Positions 9,724 through 19,679 of a stretch of DNA of 64,000 bases are shown here, in pieces. The position numbers and the translations under genes were made by a program. The stretch is from assembly GCF_003260195.1 (NCBI RefSeq), contig NZ_QEIH01000005.1, forward strand, positions 434,001 through 498,000, given 5' to 3'. Under the pieces are notes generated by a model. That model made no database searches, was not told where the DNA came from, and was given only the letters and a program-made list of their open reading frames with translations. Each line of letters opens with the position of its first letter. The stretch's first letter is position 1. This stretch comes from Lutibacter citreus. GTDB lineage: Bacteria; Bacteroidota; Bacteroidia; Flavobacteriales; Flavobacteriaceae.

Positions 9724-10593
9724 TTATTGTAATTTTTGTAATTCAACAAACAATTCTTTTTCCTTATCATTTAAATTGGTAGGTATTTTAAGCTGATAAG
9801 TGATTATTAAATCACCAAATTGATTGTCTTTTTTGTAAATAGGAAAACCTTTTCCTTTTAATTTTACTTTTGTAAGATTAGCGGTTTCGGGGGCAATTTT
9901 TAATTTTACTTTGCCTTTAAAACTATCAATAGTAATCTCTCCTCCTAAAATAGCAGTGTATAAATCTAAATCTACAAATGCATATAAATTGTTTCCTTCT
10001 CTTTTAAATTTAGTATGATTTTTTATAGAAAATTTAATATATAAATCTCCATTAGGTCCTCCATTTATTCCTTCTCCACCTTTTCCTTTTATTTTAATAA
10101 CCTGGCCATTTTCTACTCCAGCAGGTATTGTAAGTCTTATTTTTTTATTATTAATAGTAAGTACTTGTTTATGAGTTTCAAAAACATCTTTTAAATTTAA
10201 GTGAAGCTCAGTGTTAAAATCTTGCCCTCTATATTTTCTATTTCCTTGTTTATATGATGAGCTATTTCCACCAAACATAGAGCTAAAATAATCAGAAAAA
10301 TCTTGTTCTGAATATCCTTGCTGTCTTTGGGAGCTTTGGCGTTGTTTTTCTTTTTCAAACTGTTCACTATGTTTCCAATCTTTACCGTAATTGTCGTATT
10401 TTATTCTGTTTTCAGAATTACTTAACACTTCATTAGCCTCATTAATTTCTTTAAATTTTTTTTCGGCTTCTTTATTGTCGGGATTTAAATCGGGATGGTA
10501 TTTACGCGCTAACTTTCTATATGCTTTTTTAATATCTTTATCAGTTGCGGTTTTTTCAATACCTAATATTTTATAATAATCTACAAATGTCAT
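9724..10593 (-). CDS. cbpA: CbpA-type DnaJ co-chaperone
   Basis: A 289-residue protein. The J-domain covers residues 4-70 with the HPD triad at 33-35. A Ser/Gly/Gln-rich linker follows (about 75-125, [16 protein letters not shown]), then the two beta-barrel substrate-binding domains of DnaJ (about 125-285). The Cys-rich zinc finger of classical DnaJ is absent, which makes it class II, CbpA-like. It stimulates DnaK ATPase and delivers unfolded clients. Its ATG overlaps the stop of the upstream small gene (ATGA), and cbpM follows after 1 bp, so the three genes form a tight operon. Confidence 0.9.
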   Translation of the reverse strand: MTFVDYYKILGIEKTATDKDIKKAYRKLARKYHPDLNPDNKEAEKKFKEINEANEVLSNSENRIKYDNYGKDWKHSEQFEKEKQRQSSQRQQGYSEQDFSDYFSSMFGGNSSSYKQGNRKYRGQDFNTELHLNLKDVFETHKQVLTINNKKIRLTIPAGVENGQVIKIKGKGGEGINGGPNGDLYIKFSIKNHTKFKREGNNLYAFVDLDLYTAILGGEITIDSFKGKVKLKIAPETANLTKVKLKGKGFPIYKKDNQFGDLIITYQLKIPTNLNDKEKELFVELQKLQ

Positions 10594-10901
10594 TTAGCAA
10601 TTTGTTTTATGGTTCTTATTAATTCAACATTCTGATTATGTTTTGCACTATAGGACATTACCATTGTTCCTTTTGTACCATCATTAGCAATTATAGCAAA
10701 AAGTTCCGTATCATCTTCTGGACTGTCCATGCCGTCAAAACGATAGGTTTGGGTAATTTTAAGTTCTTTTGGTAAATATTCTTTTTTAGAATAGAGAGCT
10801 ACAATAGTTTTCTCTTCAGCTTTAAAATCTTCAGTAAATCCATTGTTGGTTAAAGAATCAACAGCTTGTGAAAGTGTATCAAAATTTATAGTGCCCATCA
10901 T
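10590..10901 (-). CDS. Small conserved protein upstream of cbpA
   Basis: A 103-residue cytoplasmic protein that starts [17 protein letters not shown]; the second Met at 10898 is an equally good start. Similar short Bacteroidota proteins are, as far as I recall, annotated as phosphoribosylpyrophosphate synthetase. That name looks wrong, because the protein is far too short and has no PRPP-binding loop. It is an alpha/beta protein with a conserved centre ([18 protein letters not shown]). It is the first gene of the operon with cbpA and cbpM, joined by an ATGA overlap, so a link to stress or chaperone work is inferred. No function is assigned. Confidence 0.75.
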   Translation of the reverse strand: MMGTINFDTLSQAVDSLTNNGFTEDFKAEEKTIVALYSKKEYLPKELKITQTYRFDGMDSPEDDTELFAIIANDGTKGTMVMSYSAKHNQNVELIRTIKQIAK

Positions 10902-11176
10902 TTTTAAATTTAATTCAATAATTACGCTTAAAACTAATGAATAAGTAATACCACAGTTTTTTTGAATAATAAAATTAGTTTGTTATGATACTTGTATTAT
11001 TAATAACATATTAAAGTTACAAATAAATTATAACTATTGAAGTTAATTATTATTCAATTTTTAAAGCTTTTATTTGCTTTGTAAACTCTTTATTATTGGG
11101 TAATATTTATATTAAATTAATTTGAAAAAGATAATTGAGTATTAATATTATTAATTATTTTTAAAAGTAGTTTTAA

Positions 11177-12670
11177 TCATTTTAAAGGTAAAGTGAATTT
11201 AAAATTACTTCCCTTGCCTAATTCACTCTCAACCCAAATTTTCCCTCCTTGGTTTTCTATAAATTCTTTGCAAAGTATTAAGCCTAAACCAGAACCTTTT
11301 TCATTTGCTGTTCCAACTGTTGTTTCATTGGATTGAAATTCAAATAATTTATTTAAAGTTTCTTTATTCATTCCAATTCCATTATCTGATACCGTAATTT
11401 CAATAAAATTATTTTTTTCCAAAGCACTAACTTCTATGCAACCTTCTGAATTAGTGAATTTTATAGCATTAGTAATTAAATTTCGAATTATTATTTTTAG
11501 CATATATTGATCTGCAAAAACCTCAAGACCATTACTTTGAAAATGTTTTAATGTTATGTTTTTAAGTTCTGCGGCTGGATTTAAGACCTCAATTATGTGC
11601 GTTATTAATGGTTGTAAATTTAATTTTACAGGATTAAACATAATTTGCCCCGTTTGTGATTTTGCCCAATTTAATAAATTATCAAGTAAGGTAAGTGTGT
11701 TTAATGCTGCGGAATTTATATAGGAGCTAAATTTTTCAACTTTTTCAGAATCATAATTTTGTGTATTGTTAGCTAACAAATTTGAAAGACCTAAAATTGT
11801 ATTAAAAGGGCTTCTTAAATCGTGCGCAATAATGGAGAAAAGCTTGTCTTTTGTAGCATTTAGTTCTTTTAATTTTTTTTCACTTTCTTTTAATTCTTCT
11901 TCTTTTAATTTTTTTGAAGTAATATTCTGAAAAGAACCTTGAAGCATAACTATATTCCCTTTATAATCTCTTACAGCTTTGCCAGTAGTACGTACCCATA
12001 TTTTATTTCCCTTAGCAGTTGAAATAATCATTTCTTCATCGTAGGGAATTCCTAATTCTAAACAATCTTGGAATACTTTTGAGATTTTATCACGATATTC
12101 TGGTTCGTAAGCTGCGATTCCGCTTTTTAAATCAGGAGAAAAACCTAATGGTTCTTCTCTCATAATTGCAATTTCATCACTCCAATGTATTTTTTTTTCT
12201 GCTACATTATAATTCCAGCCTCCAAATTTTGCAGTTTCACCTGCAATTCTAAGCAAAGAATAATTAAATTTAAGTTTTTCTTCTGCTTTTTTCCGTTGAG
12301 TAATATCACGTACATTAAGAACTATAGATTTTATTGCAGTATTTTTTAATTGATTAGTCCCAAAAGCTTCTAGATAAACCCAACTACCATTTTTATGACG
12401 ATGGCGGTATTGCTCACCACCATTTGTTTTATTTTTAACAATATTTAAAAAGCCTTTTAATGCGGACTCCCGGTCATCTGGATGAATCATTTTCTCAATA
12501 GCAGAAATATTGATTAACTCTTCTTGCTTATAACCCAGTATTTTCTCACATGACTCACTAATATATTGCTGAACTCCTTCTGAATTTAAAAGAACAATCA
12601 TATCAAAAGAATTTTTGATAAGTTGTTTAAACCTTTTGTCTTCACCAAATAAATGGTCTTCTTTTAACAT
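11177..12670 (-). CDS. Cytosolic PAS-PAS sensor histidine kinase
   Basis: A 497-residue protein with no membrane helix or signal peptide. Two PAS folds (about 10-125 and 140-255, each ending in a PAC-type NVRDIT or NITSKK segment) are followed by a short coiled coil. The HisKA domain has phospho-acceptor H283 in IIAHDLRSPFN, and the HATPase domain (about 385-497) has N, G1 (DNGIGM) and G2 (GSGLGL) boxes. No response regulator is next to it, so it is an orphan kinase. Its catalytic half is very like that of the TPR kinase at 30013-32073 (both have the GTANE-GSGLGL segment). The sensed signal is unknown. Confidence 0.9.
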   Translation of the reverse strand: MLKEDHLFGEDKRFKQLIKNSFDMIVLLNSEGVQQYISESCEKILGYKQEELINISAIEKMIHPDDRESALKGFLNIVKNKTNGGEQYRHRHKNGSWVYLEAFGTNQLKNTAIKSIVLNVRDITQRKKAEEKLKFNYSLLRIAGETAKFGGWNYNVAEKKIHWSDEIAIMREEPLGFSPDLKSGIAAYEPEYRDKISKVFQDCLELGIPYDEEMIISTAKGNKIWVRTTGKAVRDYKGNIVMLQGSFQNITSKKLKEEELKESEKKLKELNATKDKLFSIIAHDLRSPFNTILGLSNLLANNTQNYDSEKVEKFSSYINSAALNTLTLLDNLLNWAKSQTGQIMFNPVKLNLQPLITHIIEVLNPAAELKNITLKHFQSNGLEVFADQYMLKIIIRNLITNAIKFTNSEGCIEVSALEKNNFIEITVSDNGIGMNKETLNKLFEFQSNETTVGTANEKGSGLGLILCKEFIENQGGKIWVESELGKGSNFKFTLPLK

Positions 12671-12980
12671 TTTGATTTTTATTTATTGTTCAAAATATAG
12701 AGCTTTCACGTACTATGTGAATGTCATAAAGGGTAAATATAATTCTTTTGATTAATAAATTACAAAAAGGTTGAGTTGCTTTAGTTTTATGATAATATTT
12801 ATGTTAGAAAGTGCTTTGTTTATTCTTAATGTATTTCTTAAAAATTTTGGTGTAAAAAGATTATAAAATAAATCTTTAGAAGAGAATTTATTAAAAACTA
12901 GGGATACCTTTTTAAAATAATTATTGATATAAATGAGTTTTTAATAAATTCGTTAAATGTGTTAGTTCTTTGTATGAGTA
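12671..12980. other. Intergenic region with no gene seen
   Basis: 310 bp of AT-rich DNA between the PAS kinase start and the serine hydrolase stop. It should hold the kinase promoter. The only structure seen is a short inverted repeat, TTCAC/GTGAA, near 12707-12723. No open frame looks coding. Confidence 0.5.
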
Positions 12981-14618
12981 TTATTTTTTAAATATTATAT
13001 TCTTAAAGTTTTGTCCTGATAATTTAAAACCTTCAACAAGGCCTTTTTCGTTATAAGTAAAATCTAATTTTCCTAATTCTGAAGAATAAAAGCTTTTTAA
13101 AGTAAGTGGATTTAAAATAATAGTATTTCCAAAAGTACGCTTAAGGTTAAGTTTGTTTTCTACTATAAATAATTCGTAAATTATATTGTGTTCTTTATTT
13201 ATAAATACTCCTGTTAAATTAGTTAAGTCTATTTCATCTAATTTTGGCTGTTGTATTTTGGTTTTAAAACATTCATAGGTGAAATCTGCAATGCGAAAAT
13301 CAAATTTATTATCAGAAAAAATAAATTTAGAATATGGAATGTATGGAAACTCAAAAGTGTTTTTATCTAAAGAAGGTAGTGGGCTTTTGGTTTTTGAACC
13401 AAATTCCTGAAAATATAGAGTGTCTTTTTCTGCAATGATATTAAAATAAACTCCTGGTTGAAACTCATAAGTTCCTTCATATTTTTTTAGTTGTTTTATA
13501 CTAGGTATTGTTACTTTTTTAGAAGCTTCTATTGTGTAATCTTTTAAAAGGATATCTATTGTACGGTACACTAAATCTAGTGCTGAAAAATCGTTTGTAT
13601 TGGCTAAAATTATAATTGAAAGTTTGTGTTTTGGTACATGTAAAATATAAGAGCGGTAAGCAGCTGTTCCACCTCCATGAAATACAATTTCTACCCCTTT
13701 GTAAGAATCAAATTGAAGTCCTAAACCATAATTAATTATTTTACCTGAATTAAGTAATGTTGCTTGCTCCATTTTGTTATAAAATGATCTACTACCAATA
13801 ATTGGGTTTTGATAGTTTTTTGCCCATATAATCATATCATTAATAGTTGTATTTATGCCAGAAGAACCTATTGTGGATAATTTCACAGGATAATTTTTGT
13901 AAGTGTTATTTATTAATTGATAAGAGTAAGCTTTATTAGGAACTACTATATTTATATCATCAATTGCTTTTGAATGATTCATACCAAGAGGTGCAAAAAT
14001 TCTTTGTTGTAATTGATCTTTAAATGGCTTTTTTTCAATACGTTCTATAATTTCAGAGAGTAAAATATATCCTGTATTATTGTATTCATATTTGTCCCCA
14101 ACTTTAAAATTAGTCTGTTTAATGTTTAATAACATCCTTACTACTTGTTGATGAGTCATTTTTCCATTGGGTAAAATACCTTTAAGATATGCCAACTCAT
14201 CAGTATTTGGCAAACCATGTGTATGAGTAGTTAAATCTTTGATTGTTATTTTGTTGGGTAAGTGATTTAATTCTGGTAAATAAGTTTTAATATCATCAGA
14301 AAAAGAAAGTTTGCCCTCTTGTTCTAAAAGAAGTGCTAAATAGGTGGTGAATTGTTTGGATATTGAAGCAATATTAAATACTGTAGAATCAGTTATAGGT
14401 AAATGATATTCTACGTTTGCCAATCCCTTAAATTTTTTATAGGTAGTTTCTCCATCTTTAATTATAGTAAATGCAGCACCTGTTGTATTAGATTTGTAAT
14501 GTGAATTGAATAATGAATCAATTTTAGAATAAGATTGTTGTTCTAGACTATTTGTTTGACCCGAAACAAATATTGATTGGATAAATAGAATTGAGATAAT
14601 AACGATTTGATGTTTCAT
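12981..14618 (-). CDS. Secreted class C beta-lactamase-like serine hydrolase
   Basis: A 545-residue protein. The start is placed at MKHQIVIISILF because this gives a proper signal peptide (to about residue 20); the frame is open 20 codons further up but that part is not signal-like. Residues 30-370 form the beta-lactamase/transpeptidase fold with S85-x-x-K88 (SISK), Y179-x-N181 (YNN) and an HGG motif in VFHGGG. A beta-rich C-terminal extension follows, as in many Bacteroidota members. These are usually esterases, peptidases or D-amino acid hydrolases, not drug resistance enzymes. It follows an AraC-type regulator gene on the same strand after 112 bp. Confidence 0.87.
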   Translation of the reverse strand: MKHQIVIISILFIQSIFVSGQTNSLEQQSYSKIDSLFNSHYKSNTTGAAFTIIKDGETTYKKFKGLANVEYHLPITDSTVFNIASISKQFTTYLALLLEQEGKLSFSDDIKTYLPELNHLPNKITIKDLTTHTHGLPNTDELAYLKGILPNGKMTHQQVVRMLLNIKQTNFKVGDKYEYNNTGYILLSEIIERIEKKPFKDQLQQRIFAPLGMNHSKAIDDINIVVPNKAYSYQLINNTYKNYPVKLSTIGSSGINTTINDMIIWAKNYQNPIIGSRSFYNKMEQATLLNSGKIINYGLGLQFDSYKGVEIVFHGGGTAAYRSYILHVPKHKLSIIILANTNDFSALDLVYRTIDILLKDYTIEASKKVTIPSIKQLKKYEGTYEFQPGVYFNIIAEKDTLYFQEFGSKTKSPLPSLDKNTFEFPYIPYSKFIFSDNKFDFRIADFTYECFKTKIQQPKLDEIDLTNLTGVFINKEHNIIYELFIVENKLNLKRTFGNTIILNPLTLKSFYSSELGKLDFTYNEKGLVEGFKLSGQNFKNIIFKK

Positions 14619-14682
14619 TTTTATTATTTTTTGTTCCAGACAAAAGTGAAACATAAAATCAAGTAAAGAGTTTGACAATAGG

Positions 14683-14732
14683 AAATCGGACTGATTTTAT
14701 AGCTAAAAATGTGTTCGACTTTAAATCGGACT
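14683..14732. repeat. Direct repeat AAATCGGACT, candidate operator
   Basis: The 10-mer AAATCGGACT occurs at 14683-14692 and 14723-14732, exactly 40 bp apart, between the AraC-type regulator and the serine hydrolase. The second copy overlaps the regulator stop codon. AraC proteins often bind direct repeats, so this may control the hydrolase. Confidence 0.4.
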
Positions 14733-15792
14733 ATCCTAGTTCTGCTGATTTTCTATATGCGGTAGGCGTTTGATGGGTTTCTTTTTTAAAAGCTGTATAA
14801 AACGATGATTTTGAATTAAAACCTATTTTATAAAGTATTTCTAAAACGGTTAAGTGAGGTTGATCTTTTAAAAGAGTTTTAGCATCATTAATTCTAAATT
14901 CATTAATATAATCAAAAAAATGTTTTCCAATATGTTTATTAATGAGTTGCGAAAGTTGTTTTTCTGGAAGGTTTAAACCTATTGCTAATTTTTGCAAACT
15001 AAGTTCTGGGTCTAAATAGGGTTTTTCGGTAGTTAGATATTCAGAAAGTAATTGTAATGTTTGTTCCGTTTCTGCAGTTAAGTTTTTAACAGTTTTAATT
15101 GTGGTTAAATTTTTGTCAATTCCTAAAAATAATTTTGGTTGATATAAAGCTTTTAAAACAAACCAACAAATAACAAATAAAGCAAAAATACTTATTAGTA
15201 AGTTTATGTTTGCCAACATAACGCTGTTTTGCTCTGGAAGCAAAAAAGATCTGAATAGTACAAAACAATTTCCTATTAAAAATAAAATGGTAATTTGAAA
15301 CAACCATTTATGGATTATTTTATGGTTGGTGGCATAATTTTCTTGATACAGTTTTTTAAAATGACTCAATGTAAAAAAGACAGCGATTATATAATAGTAA
15401 TATTGCACTTTAGCTATAATTTGAAAAATATCATAGCTTTTTTCAGAAACTTGGGTTACAAATAGTACAATAAATAAACCGATAAACAGAAGTGTATGTA
15501 AAAGGTGCTTTCTTTCTAGTTTAAAATTAAAATAACAAACTGATTTTACATATAAATAGTATAATGGCATTTGAAGTAAAACAGATGCTATTTTTAAGCT
15601 ATTTAAAGTGTTATTAGGAATTTTTAATAGAAACATTCCTGAAAAATGAAAAGCTGTAACTAAAAGAAATGCAGCAAATAAATAGTTAGATAGTTTCTTG
15701 GTAGATTTTACAGTAATTAAAAAAATGGATAATAATATCATTAAAAAAACAATGATTTTTCCAATGTCATTAATCAGTAATGTAGTTGTCAA
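14731..15792 (-). CDS. Membrane-bound AraC-family transcriptional regulator
   Basis: A 353-residue protein. The N-terminal 220 residues hold about seven hydrophobic helices (for example IIVFLMILLSIFLITV, LLFIGLFIVLFVTQV, NLLISIFALFVICWFVL). A linker leads to an AraC-type pair of helix-turn-helix motifs at about 245-350, ending in IGFNSKSSFYTAFKKETHQTPTAYRKS. Membrane-anchored AraC regulators with this layout are common in Bacteroidota and their ligands are mostly unknown. It lies directly upstream of the serine hydrolase gene, which is its likely target. The direct repeat between the two genes fits that idea. Confidence 0.88.
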   Translation of the reverse strand: MTTTLLINDIGKIIVFLMILLSIFLITVKSTKKLSNYLFAAFLLVTAFHFSGMFLLKIPNNTLNSLKIASVLLQMPLYYLYVKSVCYFNFKLERKHLLHTLLFIGLFIVLFVTQVSEKSYDIFQIIAKVQYYYYIIAVFFTLSHFKKLYQENYATNHKIIHKWLFQITILFLIGNCFVLFRSFLLPEQNSVMLANINLLISIFALFVICWFVLKALYQPKLFLGIDKNLTTIKTVKNLTAETEQTLQLLSEYLTTEKPYLDPELSLQKLAIGLNLPEKQLSQLINKHIGKHFFDYINEFRINDAKTLLKDQPHLTVLEILYKIGFNSKSSFYTAFKKETHQTPTAYRKSAELG

Positions 15793-15945
15793 ATTAGTTT
15801 AATTTTTTATGATCCAACGAGTTTTTGTATTGTTAATATAAATTTTTAAAAAACCAATTTAGTAAATAAAAACCATATAGAAAATCTCCTAAGTATTTTT
15901 ACAAGTTTGTTAAAAGAAAAATGTAAAATAGAACCAGTTTTTTAG

Positions 15946-17325
15946 CTATTCAACAATTACACTTTTAATTATCCAATCTGCATTTGTTTTACTAGGTACA
16001 GGTTGAATAGCTAATTGATGAAGATGTTTTTTTCGTGTTTTAAATTGTGATAAAGGAATGATAATTTCTTGCCATTCATCAGTAACTTCAACTTTAGAAG
16101 AAACCCATTCTTCGGAGCTCCAATCAACTTTCTGAGGTGCAACACGTGTAAAGCGGGTTGGATCATCGTATCCGTTTAAGGCTAATTTAATAGAATTAGT
16201 TCCACTTATATTTTTAGTAACAATTTTTACCTGATTACATAAATAAATTGGAGTATGAATAAATGGTGTTGTAGCAATAATAGCTCCTTTAGACTCTGAT
16301 TTACCATAAATATAAACAGGTTCTTCATTTCGTATTAGGTCAGTTCCTTTTTCACTTCTCCAACCTTGTGTAGTATATTTAAAGTTATATGTACGCCCAG
16401 GTAAAGGGTATTCAAAATTATTTTCAGGAATATAAACTGTATTATCATTGTTAAAATATAGAGGTCTTATTTGTACACCACGATAAAAGGCATTGGTTTC
16501 GTGATTTTCCTGAATGCTATACCATTGATCTTTCCAAACAAACGCACTACCATGACCACCATCTATATAATCACCTTTAAATGTGTAAGGTCCTTTTAAG
16601 TTCTTAGACATAGAATATTTATTACCCCAAAATAGATAATACCATTCACCACGCTTAAAAATTGCAGGTTTATCTCCAGTTGGTTTTCTGGAGCCATCAT
16701 CATTTAGCACCATTAGTTTTTGTGGTTTATCTGCTAAGGAAACCATATCATCTCCCAGTGTGGCAATGTAATATTGTCCAGCACCAAAAATGATATTATA
16801 TACTCCGTTTTCTTCGTAAACTTCTGGGTCGTAAGACTTTGTAGGGGTAAGGGAATCAGGTAAAAGAGGTTTTCCTAAAGCATCTTTCCAAGGTCCATTC
16901 ATTGTAGGAGCTTCCATAACCCCAGTATTAAAGTTACGATTTGAAAAGTACCAGTAATATTTACCATCTTTAGTAGCAAGGTCGCCTGCCCAACAATTGT
17001 CTTGATTTCCAATATAGGTTTGAGTTGGTAAAATATTTAGTTTGTGATCCCAATCTGTAAGGTTGTTAGAAGCCCAAAGTTCCCAATGATCCATTCTACA
17101 AAAATCAACAATATTCCAATCACGATCGTGTCCACACATAGCGTATATACTATCACCTACAATAATAACATGTGGATCAGCAAGTCCTCGGTCCGGAGCA
17201 ATAGAGTTAACTGAAATAGCACTTGGGTTGTAACCAGGAATCTTATTTTCAGCTGTTTTTTCTTTAGTGCTACAGGCGTAAAATAAAATGATTGATAAAC
17301 TCAAGGTTATTAAAGAATGTTTCAT
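15946..17325 (-). CDS. GH43-like beta-propeller lipoprotein
   Basis: A 459-residue protein. The start MKHSLITLSLS gives a lipoprotein signal with Cys18 (LFYACS); the frame is open 19 codons further up but that part is not signal-like. Residues about 50-320 look like a five-blade propeller of glycoside hydrolase family 43: GLADPHVIIVGDSIYAM (putative base Asp), a YDPEVYEENGVYNI strand and several WYY/YYW repeats. The last 130 residues form a CBM-like beta-sandwich. Family 43 enzymes act on arabinose, xylose or galactose linkages. The substrate is not clear here and no other saccharide gene touches it apart from an SMP-30 gene upstream. Confidence 0.75.
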   Translation of the reverse strand: MKHSLITLSLSIILFYACSTKEKTAENKIPGYNPSAISVNSIAPDRGLADPHVIIVGDSIYAMCGHDRDWNIVDFCRMDHWELWASNNLTDWDHKLNILPTQTYIGNQDNCWAGDLATKDGKYYWYFSNRNFNTGVMEAPTMNGPWKDALGKPLLPDSLTPTKSYDPEVYEENGVYNIIFGAGQYYIATLGDDMVSLADKPQKLMVLNDDGSRKPTGDKPAIFKRGEWYYLFWGNKYSMSKNLKGPYTFKGDYIDGGHGSAFVWKDQWYSIQENHETNAFYRGVQIRPLYFNNDNTVYIPENNFEYPLPGRTYNFKYTTQGWRSEKGTDLIRNEEPVYIYGKSESKGAIIATTPFIHTPIYLCNQVKIVTKNISGTNSIKLALNGYDDPTRFTRVAPQKVDWSSEEWVSSKVEVTDEWQEIIIPLSQFKTRKKHLHQLAIQPVPSKTNADWIIKSVIVE

Positions 17326-17633
17326 ATAAATTGTTTTATAAGTTAGATAAAATATACTAACTATTTTGCGTATGGTTTTCAATGATTTTTAAACTACTAA
17401 TTTAGCAAATAAAACATTTGTAGATACTTAAATTTAGCGAAAATATTTATCGAAAAAAATTACATTAGCAAGATAACTGAACTTTAAAATTAAAAACTAA
17501 TGAGTAACCATTTGTTAATAACGGATTGATTTTAACATATGATGAAATATTTTTGAAGGAAAAGGAAAGCTTTGGAATACTGAAAACCTTCAATGGAATT
17601 GTTGTTGTAGACGGCAGGTTTTTAGAAATGTTT
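17326..17633. other. Intergenic region with a possible coding remnant
   Basis: 308 bp between two same-strand genes. It must contain the promoter of the GH43-like gene, but no clear TAnnTTTG was seen. On the plus strand a 44-codon open stretch without a start codon (17508 to stop at 17640-17642) is less AT-rich than its surroundings and could be a decayed gene end. This is weak. Confidence 0.35.
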
Positions 17634-18542
17634 TTATTTTGAATTTATTATAGGGACATTGACCCGTTTCAATTTTTTATCGGCAGTAATATAAAGTGTT
17701 TTTCCATCGGCTGCTAAAATACAATTAGACGTAAGTGGTCCAGTAGAGATGGTACCTATAGCGCTTCCATCGGAGCTTAAGACCAACAAAAGATCTGATT
17801 TGTATAAAGCTAGAAAAACCTTTCCATCTTTTGCTATAGCCATACCATCAGGACTTTGAAATCCCATTTTTCCAATATCGGCAAAGAGTTTTAGCTTCCC
17901 TATCTTTCCCTTTTTAATTTTTGCATGGTAAAGTTTATTGCTTCTATCCCCAATAAAAAGTCTACTCCCTTTTGGAGAAATTGCTATACCGTTTGGGCTT
18001 ATAAAATCGAATTTAAGGGTATCTAAGTGTTTGTTTTTCATATTAAAAGAATAGACACGGTTTTGAAAAATCTGACGTGTTGTTCCTGTATCTTTATGAA
18101 TGTTTTGTAGCCAAAATTCGCTAAAAAATATGGTTTGATCTGTCACTGTAATATCATTGGGAGAACCTAAACTGTCTCCTTTATAGGTGCTAACTAATAC
18201 TTCTCGTGATTTTGGACCTAATTTAAGATTGTATCTGACTATAGATCTTCCAAGAGCCTCACAAGCGTAGAGATAATTATTTTTTATAAAGAGTCCATTT
18301 GATCTACCACTTTGGTTTTGCCAAACCTTAGTATTGTTGGTAAGGGGATTAAACTTGATGATTTTTCCGTTGTCCATATCTGAGAAAAAAAGTGTTCCAT
18401 CAATTGCTAAAGCCGGACCTTCTGTAAAGCCATAACCTTCAGATACGGTTTCTATGGGCCAGTCCAATTTGGGGATTTGTGCTCTTAAAAGCATAATAGA
18501 ACCCAAAAAACAAGCAACAAACATAAAGACAATACGATTCAT
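17634..18542 (-). CDS. Secreted SMP-30/gluconolactonase-like beta-propeller
   Basis: A 302-residue protein with a signal peptide (MNRIVFMFVACFLGSIMLLRAQ). The rest is a six-blade propeller of the SMP-30/LRE type: EGPALAIDGTLFFSDMDNGKI, SPNDITVTDQTIFFSEF, ISPNGIAISPKGSRLFI and SPDGMAIAKDGKVFL. The conserved Glu, Asn and Asp residues that hold the metal in this family are present (E in EGPA, N in SPND, D in SPDG). Members are lactonases for sugar acids or related esters. It appears less AT-rich than the neighbouring CorA-like gene, which may mean a different origin. The substrate is unknown. Confidence 0.85.
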   Translation of the reverse strand: MNRIVFMFVACFLGSIMLLRAQIPKLDWPIETVSEGYGFTEGPALAIDGTLFFSDMDNGKIIKFNPLTNNTKVWQNQSGRSNGLFIKNNYLYACEALGRSIVRYNLKLGPKSREVLVSTYKGDSLGSPNDITVTDQTIFFSEFWLQNIHKDTGTTRQIFQNRVYSFNMKNKHLDTLKFDFISPNGIAISPKGSRLFIGDRSNKLYHAKIKKGKIGKLKLFADIGKMGFQSPDGMAIAKDGKVFLALYKSDLLLVLSSDGSAIGTISTGPLTSNCILAADGKTLYITADKKLKRVNVPIINSK

Positions 18543-18722
18543 ATTTATATGGAATAGATTTTTTAAAATTAAATTATGCTATAAAGTTATATTAAACTAA
18601 ATATAGATGGAACTTTTTAGTTGTTTTAGAATTGTAATTTTCCGATTGTAAGTTTTGTGTAATAAAGTTAATTAATTATAGTTTTATGGAACAAATTTAG
18701 TTGTTACAATTTTTTTATAATC

Positions 18723-19679
18723 TCATTTAATCCATTTTTTATTTTTAAAATAAACAATTGCAATTATGAAGCATAATATCATTAATCCTATAGCTATTGG
18801 ATATCCAAACTTCCATTCTAGTTCAGGTATGTTTTTAAAATTCATTCCGTAAATTCCAGCAATAAGTGTTGGTAAAGAGATGCATACGGTAATAATTGTT
18901 AATGTTCTAAATATACTATTTTGTTCTAAATCAATTTTACTATTTATATTTTCCTTTAAATCATCTAGCCTATTAAAATTAAATTGAATGTGGTCTGAAA
19001 TTACTGAAATATCATTAAGTTCTAAATTTATTTTACTTGTTATTGTCTTTTCTTCAAATTTGTTTTGTTTTAGTAAAACTAGGATTCTTTGAAAATTACT
19101 GATTGATTCTTTTATCAATAGATTATTATAATTTAAAATCATTATTAAATTTAAATCTTTTGAAATAAAATCTTTTGAATTTAAAATATCTTCATAAAAT
19201 TGTTTTATTTCTTTCGTTATTATTTCTGTCAAATCTGCATAATAATCTGAAATAATACCTATTTGAAATACAAAATGTTCTAAATGAGAATTAAAATTTA
19301 TACTACTTAAGTCATATCTAGTTTTTGATAGATTTATGAAATTTTTATCAATGTATGAAGTTAAAAAGTAATAGACTACTTGGTTTTTTATTATTATAAA
19401 TATTTCCTCTTCTTTAAATAATGTATTTGAATTGTAATTGGGTATTGAAAAATTAAAAGATAATTGGTCGGATAATTTTAAGTAATGAGAACTTATTTCA
19501 ATATCTCCCTTTTGATTAAAAATTGATAAGTCAATACCAAATTTATCAGAAATATTATTTAATTCTTTTTCAGTAAAATCAATTATACGAACATTAAATA
19601 TGTCTTTAGCCTTATACTTGATTTCGCTTACTAAATTTAGTTTTTCTAATTTGTTACTTTTCAAATATAATTCTATCAT
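18723..19679 (-). CDS. CorA-family divalent cation channel
   Basis: A 318-residue protein. The N-terminal 240 residues form the cytosolic alpha/beta and long-helix funnel. Two membrane helices end the protein (about 257-277 and 290-310), with the family signature GMN in GIYGMNFKN between them. Family members carry Mg2+, sometimes Co2+ or Zn2+. The gene is very AT-rich even for this genome. It stands alone, with a 470-bp spacer before it. Confidence 0.9.
   Translation of the reverse strand: MIELYLKSNKLEKLNLVSEIKYKAKDIFNVRIIDFTEKELNNISDKFGIDLSIFNQKGDIEISSHYLKLSDQLSFNFSIPNYNSNTLFKEEEIFIIIKNQVVYYFLTSYIDKNFINLSKTRYDLSSINFNSHLEHFVFQIGIISDYYADLTEIITKEIKQFYEDILNSKDFISKDLNLIMILNYNNLLIKESISNFQRILVLLKQNKFEEKTITSKINLELNDISVISDHIQFNFNRLDDLKENINSKIDLEQNSIFRTLTIITVCISLPTLIAGIYGMNFKNIPELEWKFGYPIAIGLMILCFIIAIVYFKNKKWIK

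Noticed and set aside
10590-10901. Phosphoribosylpyrophosphate synthetase
   Set aside because: About one third of the needed length and no PRPP or ATP motif.
12981-14618. Antibiotic resistance beta-lactamase
   Set aside because: The fold and motifs are shared by many esterases and peptidases; the long C-terminal domain and AraC neighbour do not point to resistance.
17508-17642. 44-codon open stretch on the plus strand
   Set aside because: No start codon and no family recognised; it overlaps the end of the SMP-30 gene. Kept only as a note.
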